Source of the DNA: Fereydounia khargensis
Taxonomy: Eukaryota > Basidiomycota > Ustilaginomycetes > Urocystidales > Fereydouniaceae
Direction: 5' to 3'
Assembly: GCA_026413255.1 (NCBI GenBank)
Contig: JAOCZO010000011.1
Coordinates: forward strand, 62,001-126,000
Length of the DNA: 64,000 nt
Shown: in pieces, positions 10,838 through 21,110 of the stretch
Layout of the letters: every line of letters starts with the position of its first letter
Position numbering within the stretch: the stretch's first letter is position 1
Program-made: the position numbers and the translations under genes
Notes under the pieces: model-generated
Told to the model about the DNA's origin: nothing
What the model saw: only the letters and a program-made list of their open reading frames with translations
The model's database searches: none

Positions 10838-11447
10838 TTCGCCCTTTATGGGGGAAAAGGGAGGGCTCCGGTGTGCATGACAAAGACTCTGTACAGATCG
10901 GCATAAGCGGCTGCTGTAAGCGCCATCGATAGCTTTTGTCTGAACTCCGGTCTTTAAGCTCTCGAGGTTTGCTCTGCTTTCCTCTGAGAGACGTCTGAAG
11001 TTTATACCAGGCTGCAGATCTTCATTGCTCCACTCCTTCCAACCTCCCTTTGGGCTTGGCTTCATGGTTTATCTCAACCTTTGACCTTGGCTAGGAACGC
11101 GCTCAGCCTTTCCTCACGATAGTTCCTTGCCTGTAATGAAGCGACATTCATGGCATGATTGGATGGACCACGTCCCTATGTGCGAGCGTGTCTGTTGGAA
11201 CCATGTTGAAATCGGTGCCAGTATACTGCAAGGTCATTCGAGAAAGAGGGGGAAACTGGGGCGCCGCCACGCGTGTGCCGTGTTGAAACCTCCACGTCAG
11301 TCGAGGTAGGGTAGTCAGGGTCCGACTCGGCTGTGCGGCTTGGTTTGCTGCAAGAATGGCGGGCAGAAACCGAACACACAACACTTTGCCACTCCGATCG
11401 ACTTGACTGTAGACCACCATCACGGCCGCCCTTTCCCATCAGCGAAA
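10838..11447. other. Intergenic region upstream of SARAF homologue
   Basis: About 610 bp between two plus-strand genes, expected to hold the 3' UTR of the orphan and the promoter of the next gene. No gene or clear element is seen. Confidence 0.5.
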
Positions 11448-12454
11448 ATGAGACTCTTGCATTTACTGGAGGCATTCCTGCTTGTTTCCCTTGGATCAAA
11501 TATCGGCACAGCGGCCGCCTACAAATCTCCAGCACCACAACGCATTGCCTTCGACTCGATCCGGACACTGACGTTTTACGATGGACGATACACGGCGGCC
11601 CGACGAACCAAGCCCGTTCCTCAGCTGACGTGCGTTGGAAACGGATGCCGACGATATCAACCAGATGTGGTACAGTGCACGAGCATGGGCGATGCGCAGT
11701 GGAAGTGCCAAGCGGATTTACCTCCGAGTGTTCGCATGGGCCGTGTTGAAGTCTCCTGTGAAGGTTGGAGCAATGCGGATGATCCCTACGTTCTTAAGGG
11801 TGAGTAACACGCCTGAGCTGAGTCTACTTACAAAGAGACAGACAAACTGACTTGCAAAACAGGATCATGTGCCCTCGAGTACCGTCTGATTCAGACCCAA
11901 GGTCATCATGGTGGGGATAGTGATTCTGGTAAGTCTCGCTTGCCACGGAACAAACCTGCAGTTAGATTCAATACTGATGTCATGCTGGTACGACAGACTC
12001 GGACTCATTCGGTTGGTTCTTCGGTATCATCTTTGTTGGGATCACCTGCTTCATCATTTTTTCGTTCATCCGAAGCCTCTTTTCTGCGCGCCAGGCTTGG
12101 GGCGGAGGAGCTGACGGCGTACGTCGAGGCTGGGGAGGCGGAGGAGGAGGACCACCTGGTGGAGCGCCTCCGCCGCCCTATTCGAAGAACGACCCAACCG
12201 ACCAGGCTCAGGGCCAGGGACAAGGCTGGCGGCCGGGATTCTGGAGCGGCCTGGGACTCGGCTGGCTCATTCAAAACATGTTCAACTCTCGACGAAACGG
12301 ATACGATACCATCCCCTCCTGGCCAGGCGACGATGCACGCCATCGACCTAACCGCGGGTTCTATGACCGGAACAATGCCTGGGACAGGTTCGATGAGCCT
12401 GGTCCTTCTAATCTTCGTCCCAGTACTGGATTCGGTGGTACACGTAATCGATGA
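11448..12454 (+). CDS. SARAF-like ER membrane protein (store-operated calcium entry regulator family)
   Basis: Three exons (11448-11799, 11863-11928, 11997-12454) give 291 residues. A signal peptide (about 1-24) precedes the conserved luminal SARAF domain. That domain contains 'LTFYDGRYTAARRTKPVPQL', paired cysteines in 'CVGNGC', 'VQCTSMGDAQWKCQADLP' and 'VSCEGW...DPYVLKGSCALEYRL'. One transmembrane segment ('GWFFGIIFVGITCFIIFSF') follows, then a Gly/Pro-rich cytosolic tail. The human protein restrains STIM-Orai calcium entry at ER-plasma membrane contacts. What the fungal protein does is not known to me, since most fungi lack clear STIM/Orai partners. It is convergent with the PQ-loop gene, with stops 57 bp apart. 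Confidence 0.88.
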
Positions 12455-12511
12455 CCGGTAGCTCTAGTTGAGTCGAAATGCAATAAGATTGAATTGGATG
12501 GTTCTATGAGA

Positions 12512-13866
12512 TTATCGCTCCGTACTGACGATGCTGGCTCGTCGCAATCGATGAATCTCGCGCCTAGACTTGCGGTAGGCAATAAATTGGCCGAGTACGA
12601 CAAAGTCGAGGAACACAGTTCCGAGGCTGCCTACGAGCCAACTTGCGCTCTCGATGAGGTACTCGCGCTCGGTTGACTTGAACAGGATTGAGGCGACGTA
12701 AGTCAGGTTGCCGGCTACGGCGAATACGAAGAGCGCGAGACTGAGGCCCTCGCATTTGGTGGTGCGGTTCTTGATGATTTGTGGGACTCGGCTCGAGACT
12801 GTTACCAAGCACGTTTGGAGTCAGCTTTGCAGGAGGGAAAAGGACAAGATAGAGAGATAGTACTTACGGTAGAGAAGGGCACTGAGCCACCCGTAGGCCT
12901 GGGCGTCCCATCGCCACCCAACGCCATGACCTGGACGAGGCTTGGGTGCATTGTCATCGTTGTGCGTGCGCTCGGCGACCCACCAGGCAGCGACACCCGT
13001 GCCACACACGATGAGCAGTGCAAGGCTGTACAGGAACACCTGCTGCTGCCAGCTTGGCTCCTCGGCCTCCTTGCCATCCATGTCCTCCTCAATGACAGAG
13101 CCGTCGGCCACGAGCGGTGTACGCTCATCAGCCTCTACGGACGCTGAGATTGTGGCAATCGGAATGCCGCGGTGGTAGTACTTGCCGTAGTACCAGTACT
13201 GGAAGATGAGCACGCCGTCACAGGCACAGTAGTAGAGTGCCAGGATGATCTGTGGGAGCGCAGCGCAATTGACTCAAGAGTCAGTATCGCAGGTAGTCAG
13301 GCTCAAGCAAAGTAGGCTGACACTCACCATGGTCCAGAGGAGGCCTTGCACCAAGGCTCCGGCAGCGTTGAGCGCATCACCGGCAAGCCAGATAATGATA
13401 AAAGTGATAGAGAGGCCCTCAGCGCTCTTGGCTACGTAGTTCTGGTGCATCTGACTAAAAGAAGGCAAAATCTAGAGCGCATGAGGACACGCAAATCCAC
13501 TGATTAGCAAGGGACATTGTTGTCGGACGCTCACGGAGTATAGACAATTACCCAGCATGCAATCCTAAACGCGAGGAGAGTAGAGAGAAAGGATGGTTCA
13601 GAGACGATGTCAGTGAGAAGGCGGGGGTAAGGCAAGGACAGGGTTGGGGAGATGATAACTTACGAGACCCATCCCATGACACTGCTCCACTCATCGCGAG
13701 TGCGGCTCGAGTGGTGGTGGTCGTGGTGCTTTGATGACTTGGTCGCTTCTAGTGTATCGTCGGTGAGAGATGAAGTCGCCGAGACGGCCGCGGCGAGGAG
13801 AACAAGGGCAGCTAGAGTGGCTGCGATGCGCTTGGTGGCGCTCGGTACTAATGTTGAGGATGGCAT
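12512..13866 (-). CDS. PQ-loop vacuolar membrane transporter, YPQ/PQLC2 family
   Basis: Five exons (13866-13664, 13564-13535, 13454-13328, 13249-12868, 12798-12512) give 342 residues. The first PQ motif ('YTPQMHQNY') appears only if intron 2 ends at TTTTAG (13455), which also keeps the phase. The second is 'RVPQIIKNRTTKCEGLSLALF'. The two PQ motifs and seven or so hydrophobic helices match yeast Ypq1-3 and human PQLC2, which export cationic amino acids from the vacuole or lysosome. The central loop carries an acidic dileucine-like 'DERTPLV', a plausible vacuolar sorting signal. Unusually, a signal-peptide-like hydrophobic leader and a His-rich stretch ('KHHDHHH') precede the first PQ helix. 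The substrate is inferred from the family. Confidence 0.9.
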
Positions 13867-14050
13867 GTTGCCCGCTCTAGATGGTATAGGTAGATGAGGT
13901 TGGGAAGGAAAGAAGGAGCCGATCGATTGACGGATGGAGAGGTAGTAAGTGTGACATGGATTGAGTCGAGTCAGGCTGAAATTTTCGGTCGGGTTTCAAG
14001 GCAAGACGGCCAGCAAGCAAGCGAGCCCTGCATCACATCCTCACGAACAG

Positions 14051-14099
14051 CTGTCTGTCTGTGTCTGTGTCTGTATCTGTATCTGTATCTGTATCTGTT
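14051..14099. repeat. CTGTAT/CTGTGT short tandem repeat
   Basis: Degenerate array of 4-6 bp CTGT-based units over about 49 bp. Confidence 0.8.
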
Positions 14100-14332
14100 G
14101 CTTGCTGTGCAGTCCCTGACTGTCACTTCTCGGTCTAACTGCACGGGGTTCTGGTTTACCTGGTCCCCCACTCTGCTCGTCTGACTTGGCGTCTCTTCTT
14201 TACAAGGCAAAAATGAAATGAACTGCGGGTCCGGGTTGGATTCGGTCCACTTATCGAACCAACCAAGCAACCAACCCGGCTGAATTTGCGTTGGCGATTC
14301 GCAGGCATGACAGCGTCATTTTCTCACTTTTC

Positions 14333-14335
<3 letters not shown>

Positions 14336-14364
<29 letters not shown>
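14336..14364. repeat. T29 homopolymer
   Basis: Run of 29 T in the intergenic region, followed directly by CCCGCG. It may be a poly(dA:dT) nucleosome-excluding element. Confidence 0.9.
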
Positions 14365-15974
14365 CCCGCGTCGCGAGTGAAATACGCGCCCGCCTGCCCT
14401 GCCTGCCCACGTCCATCACTTTCCTGTTTGGGGAGCGAGCGGGTTCGGTTTGGTTCAGTTTGGCTTGGGCTTGGCTTGGCTGGGCTGGATCGCCCCCTCG
14501 CCTGTTTCTGCTTTCCTTTCCCCGCATGTCTGTTCGCTAAGTGATGCTGTCATCCTGTCTCTCTTCCATCCTCGCCTTCTGCCTTCTTGTCATGGTGACA
14601 TGGTCAGGATCAGACACACTCTCTAGCAAGCAAAGCTTATTCGCCCGAATGTATGACTTGGTCGCCGTTGCGGCTGCATCTCACGTATCGCCATGTGCAG
14701 TGAGAAAAAAAAGCTCATTAAGGGGAGGCAGGAGTGCCCGACATGGACGACCCCAAGCAAATCCCCGATGAGAGACGCCACTTCCTCCATATCGGCGAAG
14801 CCACAATACCGCACGAGTGAAGGCCTCTGTTCTGTCCCCGATAAAACGACCCTCATCCTACCCGATACGATTAAGCCTGGGGAGAAGAAAGCTAAAATTG
14901 GATCAATCGTGGGGATAGACAGGGGTCGTCGAGTATGCAGCTGACTCGGATTCCCTGATAACAAATGCACGCTGCCCTCACTTGCGGCCGTGTGGGCAAC
15001 GGAGCAGTCTGCCGGCCTTGCCGAAACGTGCATGCCAACGCGAGCCTGTGTTAGCAAGTGGGTTGGCACTCCGACCGAACTAGCAAATCCTGGTCAGTAA
15101 ACCTTGCCGGCTTGTAACAAAGATACAGTACACTTGCTAGCCAGCAAAGCTAGAGTAGAGAATGTCGGCGCAAATCCGGCAGACTCAGCATTGAACAATG
15201 TAAGGAAACGGCCGATCCTCTTTGCCCTAAAAGTAGAAACCAGCGAGCACCAAGCACCAAGCACGGCTCTGCCCTCAAGATCAAGCAAGAACCATGCGTG
15301 CCGACCACAATACTGTACAGCAGGAATTGTGCTGTATTTCAGTCTCTCACTATGACTCCCGTGCCTCGGCGGGAAGGAGAGTGACTAGAGCAAAAAGTGG
15401 CAAAAGAGGGGAGGAGGGAGCAGGCCTTCCTGCATGTGCTCGCTCCGTCAACCGCCGGGACGCCCGCTCGGCTCGAGGAGAGCACCTGCGGCTCGTGGCT
15501 CTAGTCAACACACACGTTGACCCCGCCTCGCCTCGCCTCGTCTTGCCTCTTGCCCGATGCCCCTCCTCCGCTCCCACTCAGCTGTTGCATGCCGTCCATG
15601 CGTAAGCTCTGAACCCCTTCTCCGATATGGCTCTGACTCCCATGTGCCGAACGCCAGAGCGTGTGGAGCCTCGAACCCGTTTCCCTGCCTACTGACCTCC
15701 CCTGTCGCTTTCCTTTGCGTGATTGTCGGCCTGAAAACACATACTTTCGCTCTCAGAAGCAGAAGCTTCAAGTCGGTCCGCACTGCCTCCTTTGAGCCCC
15801 CTCGCCTGCCTTTCCTTGCTGGCTATGAACGTCCTCGACATCTTTCTTTCATCTCTCCATACCCAGTTGTTATAGTTGCTGCCCCATCCATTTCCCTCCT
15901 GACCCCTCCCGTTGATTCAGAGCCACAGAATTTCCCTTCTTCGTTCTCTACAGGCTCTAATTTCTGCATCAAAG

Positions 15975-17859
15975 ATGGGGCGGCCAACCTGCAAGGCCAA
16001 ATCTGGCTTGTCTGCCCTTCTTCTACCAGTGCTCCTCCTGACACTTGTTTCCCTCGGCTCACCGGTCCTTGCTGGCCATGAACGATCTTCGCGAATGCTT
16101 CGGGCTCGAGGATCGCCAGCTACCGCCGATCTTGACGCAAATCCGTATCACACACTCTTTCATGACCTCCAAAAGCGACAGTCGGATCAGCAGCAGCAAG
16201 ACATTGTTACTCAGGCCCAGACTGACCCGATCGGTGCCGCGAATCAGGCAGACAACCTTCCCAACGTAAAGGGGAACACGGCGGGCAGCGATGAGGCTGC
16301 GGTAGGAAATCTTGTCCAAGCTGATGGAGACGAGGGCCAATTCCCATGGAACATGAATGTCTACTTCAACCCCAGCGCTGCGACCACGGGCTCGGAGGAT
16401 ACGGGTTGGCAGGCGCTGCCCGATACGGCGGGATTCACCCTCAACAGGACGCTGATGATTCCAAACAAATACAAGAACGAGTCGGCCATCATGCCCTTCT
16501 ACATTTCCCAGCAGGATACCTCGGCCGTGAAACGGGCCATCATCATCTGGCCAGGAAAGCCTCGTGATACGTGGAAGTACGCCAACCTGATGCTCAATGC
16601 CAGGAGCGTGGCCGTCACCAACTACCCCCAATTTGGGGTCACCAACGACTCTGTTCTGATTCTGGCACCAGCATTTCTGGATGAAGACGATCTCACAGCA
16701 GGAGGAGCGCATCAGGGCGAGATTGTCTTCCACAAGTCGGCCTGGCAACACGGAGGCTTTTCCAAGAGCCCTCAACTGCAGCACCCTATCAGCTCTTACG
16801 AAGTGATGGACTATTTCACAGACATGCTGTTTGATCAGGCCCAGTATCCGAACCTGAACCAGGTCGTCGTTGCTGGTCACTCGATGGGAGGGCAAGCTGC
16901 ACAGAGGTATGCCCTCTTGAAAAAGGTAAGTGCGAGCCAATCAGTCTATCGATTCAGCAGGAGTCACTGATTCGTAGTCGTACGTTGTCCTGGACAGACA
17001 AAGTCATATGACCCAAATATGCGCTTCTGGATCGGAAACCCTGGTTCTTGGGCCTGGCTTTTAGATTCGCGACCGTATTCGGTGAGTATGGTGTAAGATT
17101 CATCGAATTGCATGCCGAATGGTCGCTGACGACCATTAACAGAATGCTTCTTGCTCGGCAAACAACGAGTACGACACATGGCCGTACGGACTGGGAGGCA
17201 ACCAGACAGCCATCAGCGGATACGCTCGCAAGGATGTGCTGGCGAACAAGCAAGAGGTCATCTCGCGATACCTTGGAAGGAACGTTGGCTATGCGCTGGC
17301 ATTGCTCGACCAAGGGCCTGGTGACACGCACTGCCAGGCGCAATGGCAGGGAGCCAACCATCTTGACCGAGGTTCCAACTTTGTAATGCAATTCAGCGAC
17401 AAGTCGCTGGGCTCTGGAAGCTTCCCGTCTGCACACACAGCCGACTTTGTCGCCAACGTGTCGCATCAGGACTATCCGATGTACTCGGCGAATAGCTCTC
17501 TGCAGCGACTGTTCGCAGACGGGCTAAATGTGCGCAATGCGCCACTAGCTAATGTGACCAATCCCGGGGACAAGCCAGAAAAGGATCCAAAGAAGAAAGG
17601 TGTCAAGGCGTTTGCTACACCAGCGCACGAGAAGCTTGCTGTCGGTGAGTAGACCGAACGAGAAGACAGCTGGATAGGAAAGGGTGAACTGACAATACTT
17701 TGTTCAGGCCTCTTGTCTGGATCTTTCGGCCTCGTGCTGTGCGCCTTTGTGCTGCTGCCATACATTTTCACAGCCGACAGTGTTGACTTTTCAGACAAGG
17801 CGGACGCCCAGTCGTACATGAGCCTGGACAGTAGGCAGCATCTGATCCGCAGGCACTGA
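15975..17859 (+). CDS. Membrane-anchored extracytoplasmic alpha/beta hydrolase
   Basis: Four exons (15975-16925, 16998-17081, 17143-17644, 17708-17859) give 562 residues. The start 'MGRPTCKAK' is followed by a hydrophobic signal sequence. The mature part has several N-glycosylation sequons (NRT, NES, NDS), and the nucleophile elbow GHSMGG has its serine at about residue 303. A conserved 'MRFWIGNPGSWAWL' segment follows. The last exon encodes a transmembrane helix ('LLSGSFGLVLCAFVLLPYIF') and a short tail, so the enzyme is probably a type I protein facing the lumen or cell surface. No substrate can be named. Intron 1 could also end at AAG 17003, removing two residues in frame; 16998 has the better CAG acceptor. 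Confidence 0.82.
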
Positions 17860-18513
17860 GTGCAGCGCATTCTCTGCCTCTACCTTTTGCGGACATTGCG
17901 TACTCATCTATTCTGCTAGGAGACACCCGTTTGATGCCCATAGCGCTGGGTACTCGCTGACGAGAGCTGGATACTTTCGGACGAGAGAGAGTCAAACGTC
18001 TTTTGCAGATTGCGAGTCATTCATCCAGTCTGTGTAGGACCGTGATTTAGCATTCATTCATCCATTTGGTCGATCGCAATTTGCATTGTTTTAGTTTTGC
18101 CTCTGTTTGTTTCTCGCTGGTGATGAAAGGGTTTGTGCCAGAAGCGATGTTGATTGAGTTGAGAGTGGCGCTGAGCCGTGTGTTATAACGCGAATGCGCC
18201 CAGTGGAGAAGGAGGCGCGTGGGTGGAGAGGGGAGAGAGGTGATCGGGTGGGCTGGCTGGATGAGTGTGTGGGTTGCGTCCAAGGGCCACGCGTAACCGC
18301 GAAGGGGGGAAGGGAGGGGATGCAGGTGCAGCAGCAAGAAAAGCACGGACTGGCTGACTGACTGACTGACTGACTGACTGACTGATTGACTGAACACGCA
18401 CGCTCACTCCACTCTGGAAAGCAACGCAACGCAACGCAACGGAAAGCAAAGCACACGTTCCACCCACTCCACACCTTGGACCACCTCATCCATACAGAGA
18501 CCAAGCTCCCACC
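17860..18513. other. Intergenic region upstream of proteasome alpha5
   Basis: About 650 bp, containing a (CTGA)n tract (18355-18392) and four GCAAC units (18419-18441) close to the PUP2 start. No gene is seen. Confidence 0.55.
18355..18392. repeat. (CTGA)n tetranucleotide repeat
   Basis: About nine CTGA units with one substitution near the end, in the proteasome gene leader region. Confidence 0.9.
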
Positions 18514-19597
18514 ATGTTTCTTACACGATCTGAATACGGTACGTTAGACAGGCTTGCTCGCATCGCATGACTCGGATGTGCTGACACGAACACATACAGA
18601 CCGGGGAGTGAACACCTTCTCTCCAGAGGGACGCCTGTTCCAAGTCGAGTATGCGCTCGAGGCCATCAAGCTCGGCTCGACTACCGTCGGCATCGCAACG
18701 AAAGAAGGCGTCGTCCTCGGCGTAGAGAAGCGCGTCCAGTCCAAGCTCCTCGAGAGCAGCTCTATCGAAAAGATCATGGAGGTCGACCGTCACCTCGGCA
18801 CTGCCATGAGTGGCCTCACCGCCGATGCCAGGACGATGATCGAGCATGCCCGTGTCACAAGCCAGGTCAGTGCCCACTTGCATTCTTGTGCGTCGTGTCC
18901 ATACTGACAAGATGTCAAACAGAACCATGCGTTTACATACGACGAAGAGATCAAGGTCGAGAGTGTGACCCAGGCCGTATGCGACCTTGCGCTCCGCTTT
19001 GGTGAGAGCACCGAAGACGATGAAGCCATGATGGTCAGTCCTTGCTTTCACCCCGAATCATGGATTGCATACTGACACAGTACATGACAATCACGACAAC
19101 AGAGCCGACCGTTCGGTGTCGCACTCCTCATTGCCGGTATTGACGAAAAGGGACCGCAGCTGTAGGTACAGCACAGTGCTCTCGCTCACGCTGCGTTCAT
19201 CCGCTGACTGTCTGACTCTGCCACATGACAGCTACCACGCCGACCCATCAGGGACGTTTGTCCGCTACGACGCCAAGGCGATTGGCAGTGGCTCAGAAGG
19301 CGCACAGGGCGAGCTGCAGGACAAGTACAACAAGGTAAGCAAGCCCGGCACCGGCACCCGCTTGCGTTCTTGGCTTTTGCTGACAGACGCGCTTGCCCGT
19401 GCACATAGGACATGTCCCTGCGCGACGCGAGTCTGCTTACACTCCGGGTACTCAAGCAAGTCATGGAGGAAAAGCTGGACGAGAACAATGTCCAGCTCGC
19501 CACGGTGGTGCCCCGCACGGCCAAAGACGGCAGGCAGTCTGGCCAGTTTGCCATCATGAAGGAAGACGAACTCAAGGCGCTTATTGAGGCCATGTAA
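18514..19597 (+). CDS. PUP2: 20S proteasome subunit alpha5
   Basis: Six exons (18514-18538, 18600-18865, 18923-19033, 19103-19161, 19232-19334, 19409-19597) give 250 residues, normal for this subunit. The N-terminal alpha-subunit signature is '[20 protein letters not shown]', with intron 1 splitting the 'YD' of the gate motif. The body carries '[20 protein letters not shown]' and '[26 protein letters not shown]'. Intron 4 uses a CT|GTAGGT donor to keep the phase of 'PQLYH'. Alpha5 forms part of the outer ring and substrate gate and binds regulatory particle ATPases; it has no catalytic threonine. The start ATG has a good CACCATG context. Confidence 0.97.
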
Positions 19598-19921
19598 AAG
19601 ACGGGCTCCACTACACACGTACAGTATACATGCAATCTGACTGTTCATCTTTGTGCGATTCGGTTTGGTCCGGTCGAGTGGGGAAAGCTACAGAGTTACA
19701 AGGCAGGACAAAAAGTACACGGCGAAACGGAGCCATAGCTCGACTCGGCTAGTGCGCGCAAGGGATGTAGGATGATGCGCACCGTGGCCAGCTAGGGGCA
19801 AAAGAAGACATATAGCTTGGGATACAGAGGCGAGAGGCGTAATGACCGTTGTAAGTGAGAGTGTGAGGAGGGTTGGGTGTTCAAGACAACCAGCCTGAAC
19901 CCTGCTTGCGTGGACGCTTGT
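19598..19921. other. Convergent 3' gap
   Basis: 324 bp between the PUP2 stop and the stop of the minus-strand membrane protein. No gene is seen; both 3' UTRs are expected here. Confidence 0.6.
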
Positions 19922-20320
19922 TTAGTAGGCGTAGAAGACGGGTTGCTGCTGAGTGTACTTGGAGTCATGGATGCTGACGGAGCTCAAGCTAGCGTTTGAC
20001 ATCTGGTTTCTGCTGTTGAGCAGTTCCTGTGCATGTCCGTATCCGGGGTTGGCGTCTATTGTCCTCGGGAAGTTGGGTTTGGGTTTGTTCGCTTGCTTGC
20101 GTGCGACCCTGCGTCTGCGGTACGCGGAGCAGGCCCACCAGAGGGCCGAGACGATGATCAGGAAGCCAAGGATGGCAAATACAGTCGCGATGGTCGCCTG
20201 GGTCTTTGTGAGCGAGCTGGCCTTCTTGGCCGCAGAAGAGCCAGACGCGGCCGAGGTAAGCGAGTCAGTCAGTCCGGAGAAGGCGGCCGGGTTCACACCT
20301 GCTTGTGGTGACGGCGCCAT
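19922..20320 (-). CDS. Small single-pass membrane protein of unknown function
   Basis: One exon of 132 residues starting at ACCATGG (20320). A Ser/Ala/Thr-rich N-terminal region of about 40 residues precedes one transmembrane helix ('ATIATVFAILGFLIIVSALWWA'). A basic stop-transfer patch follows ('CSAYRRRRVARKQANK'), then a polar tail ending 'QQQPVFYAY'. Topology and composition recall the stalk, helix and cytosolic tail of fungal Wsc/Mid2-type surface sensors, but the extracellular part is very short and has no WSC cysteines. There is no N-terminal signal peptide; the helix would act as a signal-anchor. An upstream exon cannot be excluded, because a GTAAGT lies shortly before the start. Function is not assigned. 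Confidence 0.65.
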   Translation of the reverse strand: MAPSPQAGVNPAAFSGLTDSLTSAASGSSAAKKASSLTKTQATIATVFAILGFLIIVSALWWACSAYRRRRVARKQANKPKPNFPRTIDANPGYGHAQELLNSRNQMSNASLSSVSIHDSKYTQQQPVFYAY

Positions 20321-21110
20321 GGTCACATCGATATGGTGGTGTGACGATAACCCCCCTACACCACTTACAGTTACTTGTGGTGGTGCTGGTGCTGGTGCCG
20401 GGGCGCAAGCGAGAGCGAGAGAGCGAGGCAGGCCCAGCCCAAATTTAGTACAGACGAGGCCAAGCGAGCTTTAGCGGCGTTCTCACGTCTGCCGATCTGT
20501 AATCCATTCCCCTTGGAATCCTCACTACGAAACGGAAATGCCTTGCCCTGCCTCGCCGTGCCGTGCTGGACCTGCCAGCCCTTGCTTGAACACCGTTGGC
20601 ATGCGCGCGCAAACCTCTCTGCATCCAGACTCGCAGCTGCAACCGCAACCGCCGGGTTCTCCCTCCAGGAACCCAACCCAACCCAACCCAGCCCAGACCA
20701 GCAAAGCAATCAACGTAGTGTTTCTGTCCTGCACTGAACAAGTAGCGTGCGGCACTGGAACTCTACTTCCGCTGCAGCTTGGTGCGTCACAGCACGCGCA
20801 TTTGCTTGTTCCATGCATCCCCCGTCCCATCCTAGCCTTGGCAGCGTCTGTGATCTTTCATTCTTGGTTGCCGATGGTTGCCGGTACCGCAGCACATCGC
20901 TACACTTACTCTGTGAGGCAAGGACGGGACCAGGTGACAGTGCATTCAGAGAGAAAAAGCCATGACATTTACCCAGATGAGCGAGAACAAGTATAGAGAG
21001 ACACTCGGAGTTTTAAGTAGTACTAGGTAGGTGGGTAGCACTTCACAATAGGGGCAACGTAAAAGGGAACAGAAAAGAGAAAAAGGTATGGTCCACAAGT
21101 CTTGTCATCA
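20321..21110. other. Intergenic region, 0.8 kb
   Basis: It lies upstream of the small membrane protein and downstream of NAD-GDH (both minus strand). GC-rich with repeated CAACCCAACC-type words near 20680-20700. No gene is seen. Confidence 0.5.

Larger units (their letters stand above)
13867..15974. other. Divergent intergenic region, 2.1 kb
   Basis: It lies between the PQ-loop transporter (minus) and the hydrolase (plus). It contains CTGTAT/CTGTGT repeats (14051-14099), a T29 tract (14336-14364) and a TACTGTAC palindrome (15311-15318). The short ORFs present resemble nothing and lack splice support. It is presumably promoter and leader sequence. Confidence 0.5.

Noticed and set aside
15601-15720. 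B-box-like GGGTTCGAGGCTCC on the minus strand, considered as a tRNA
   Set aside because: No matching A box, acceptor stem or anticodon loop can be built around it.
18355-18441. Short regular repeats considered as a CRISPR-like array
   Set aside because: Units are 4-5 bp without spacers; these are microsatellites in a eukaryotic genome.
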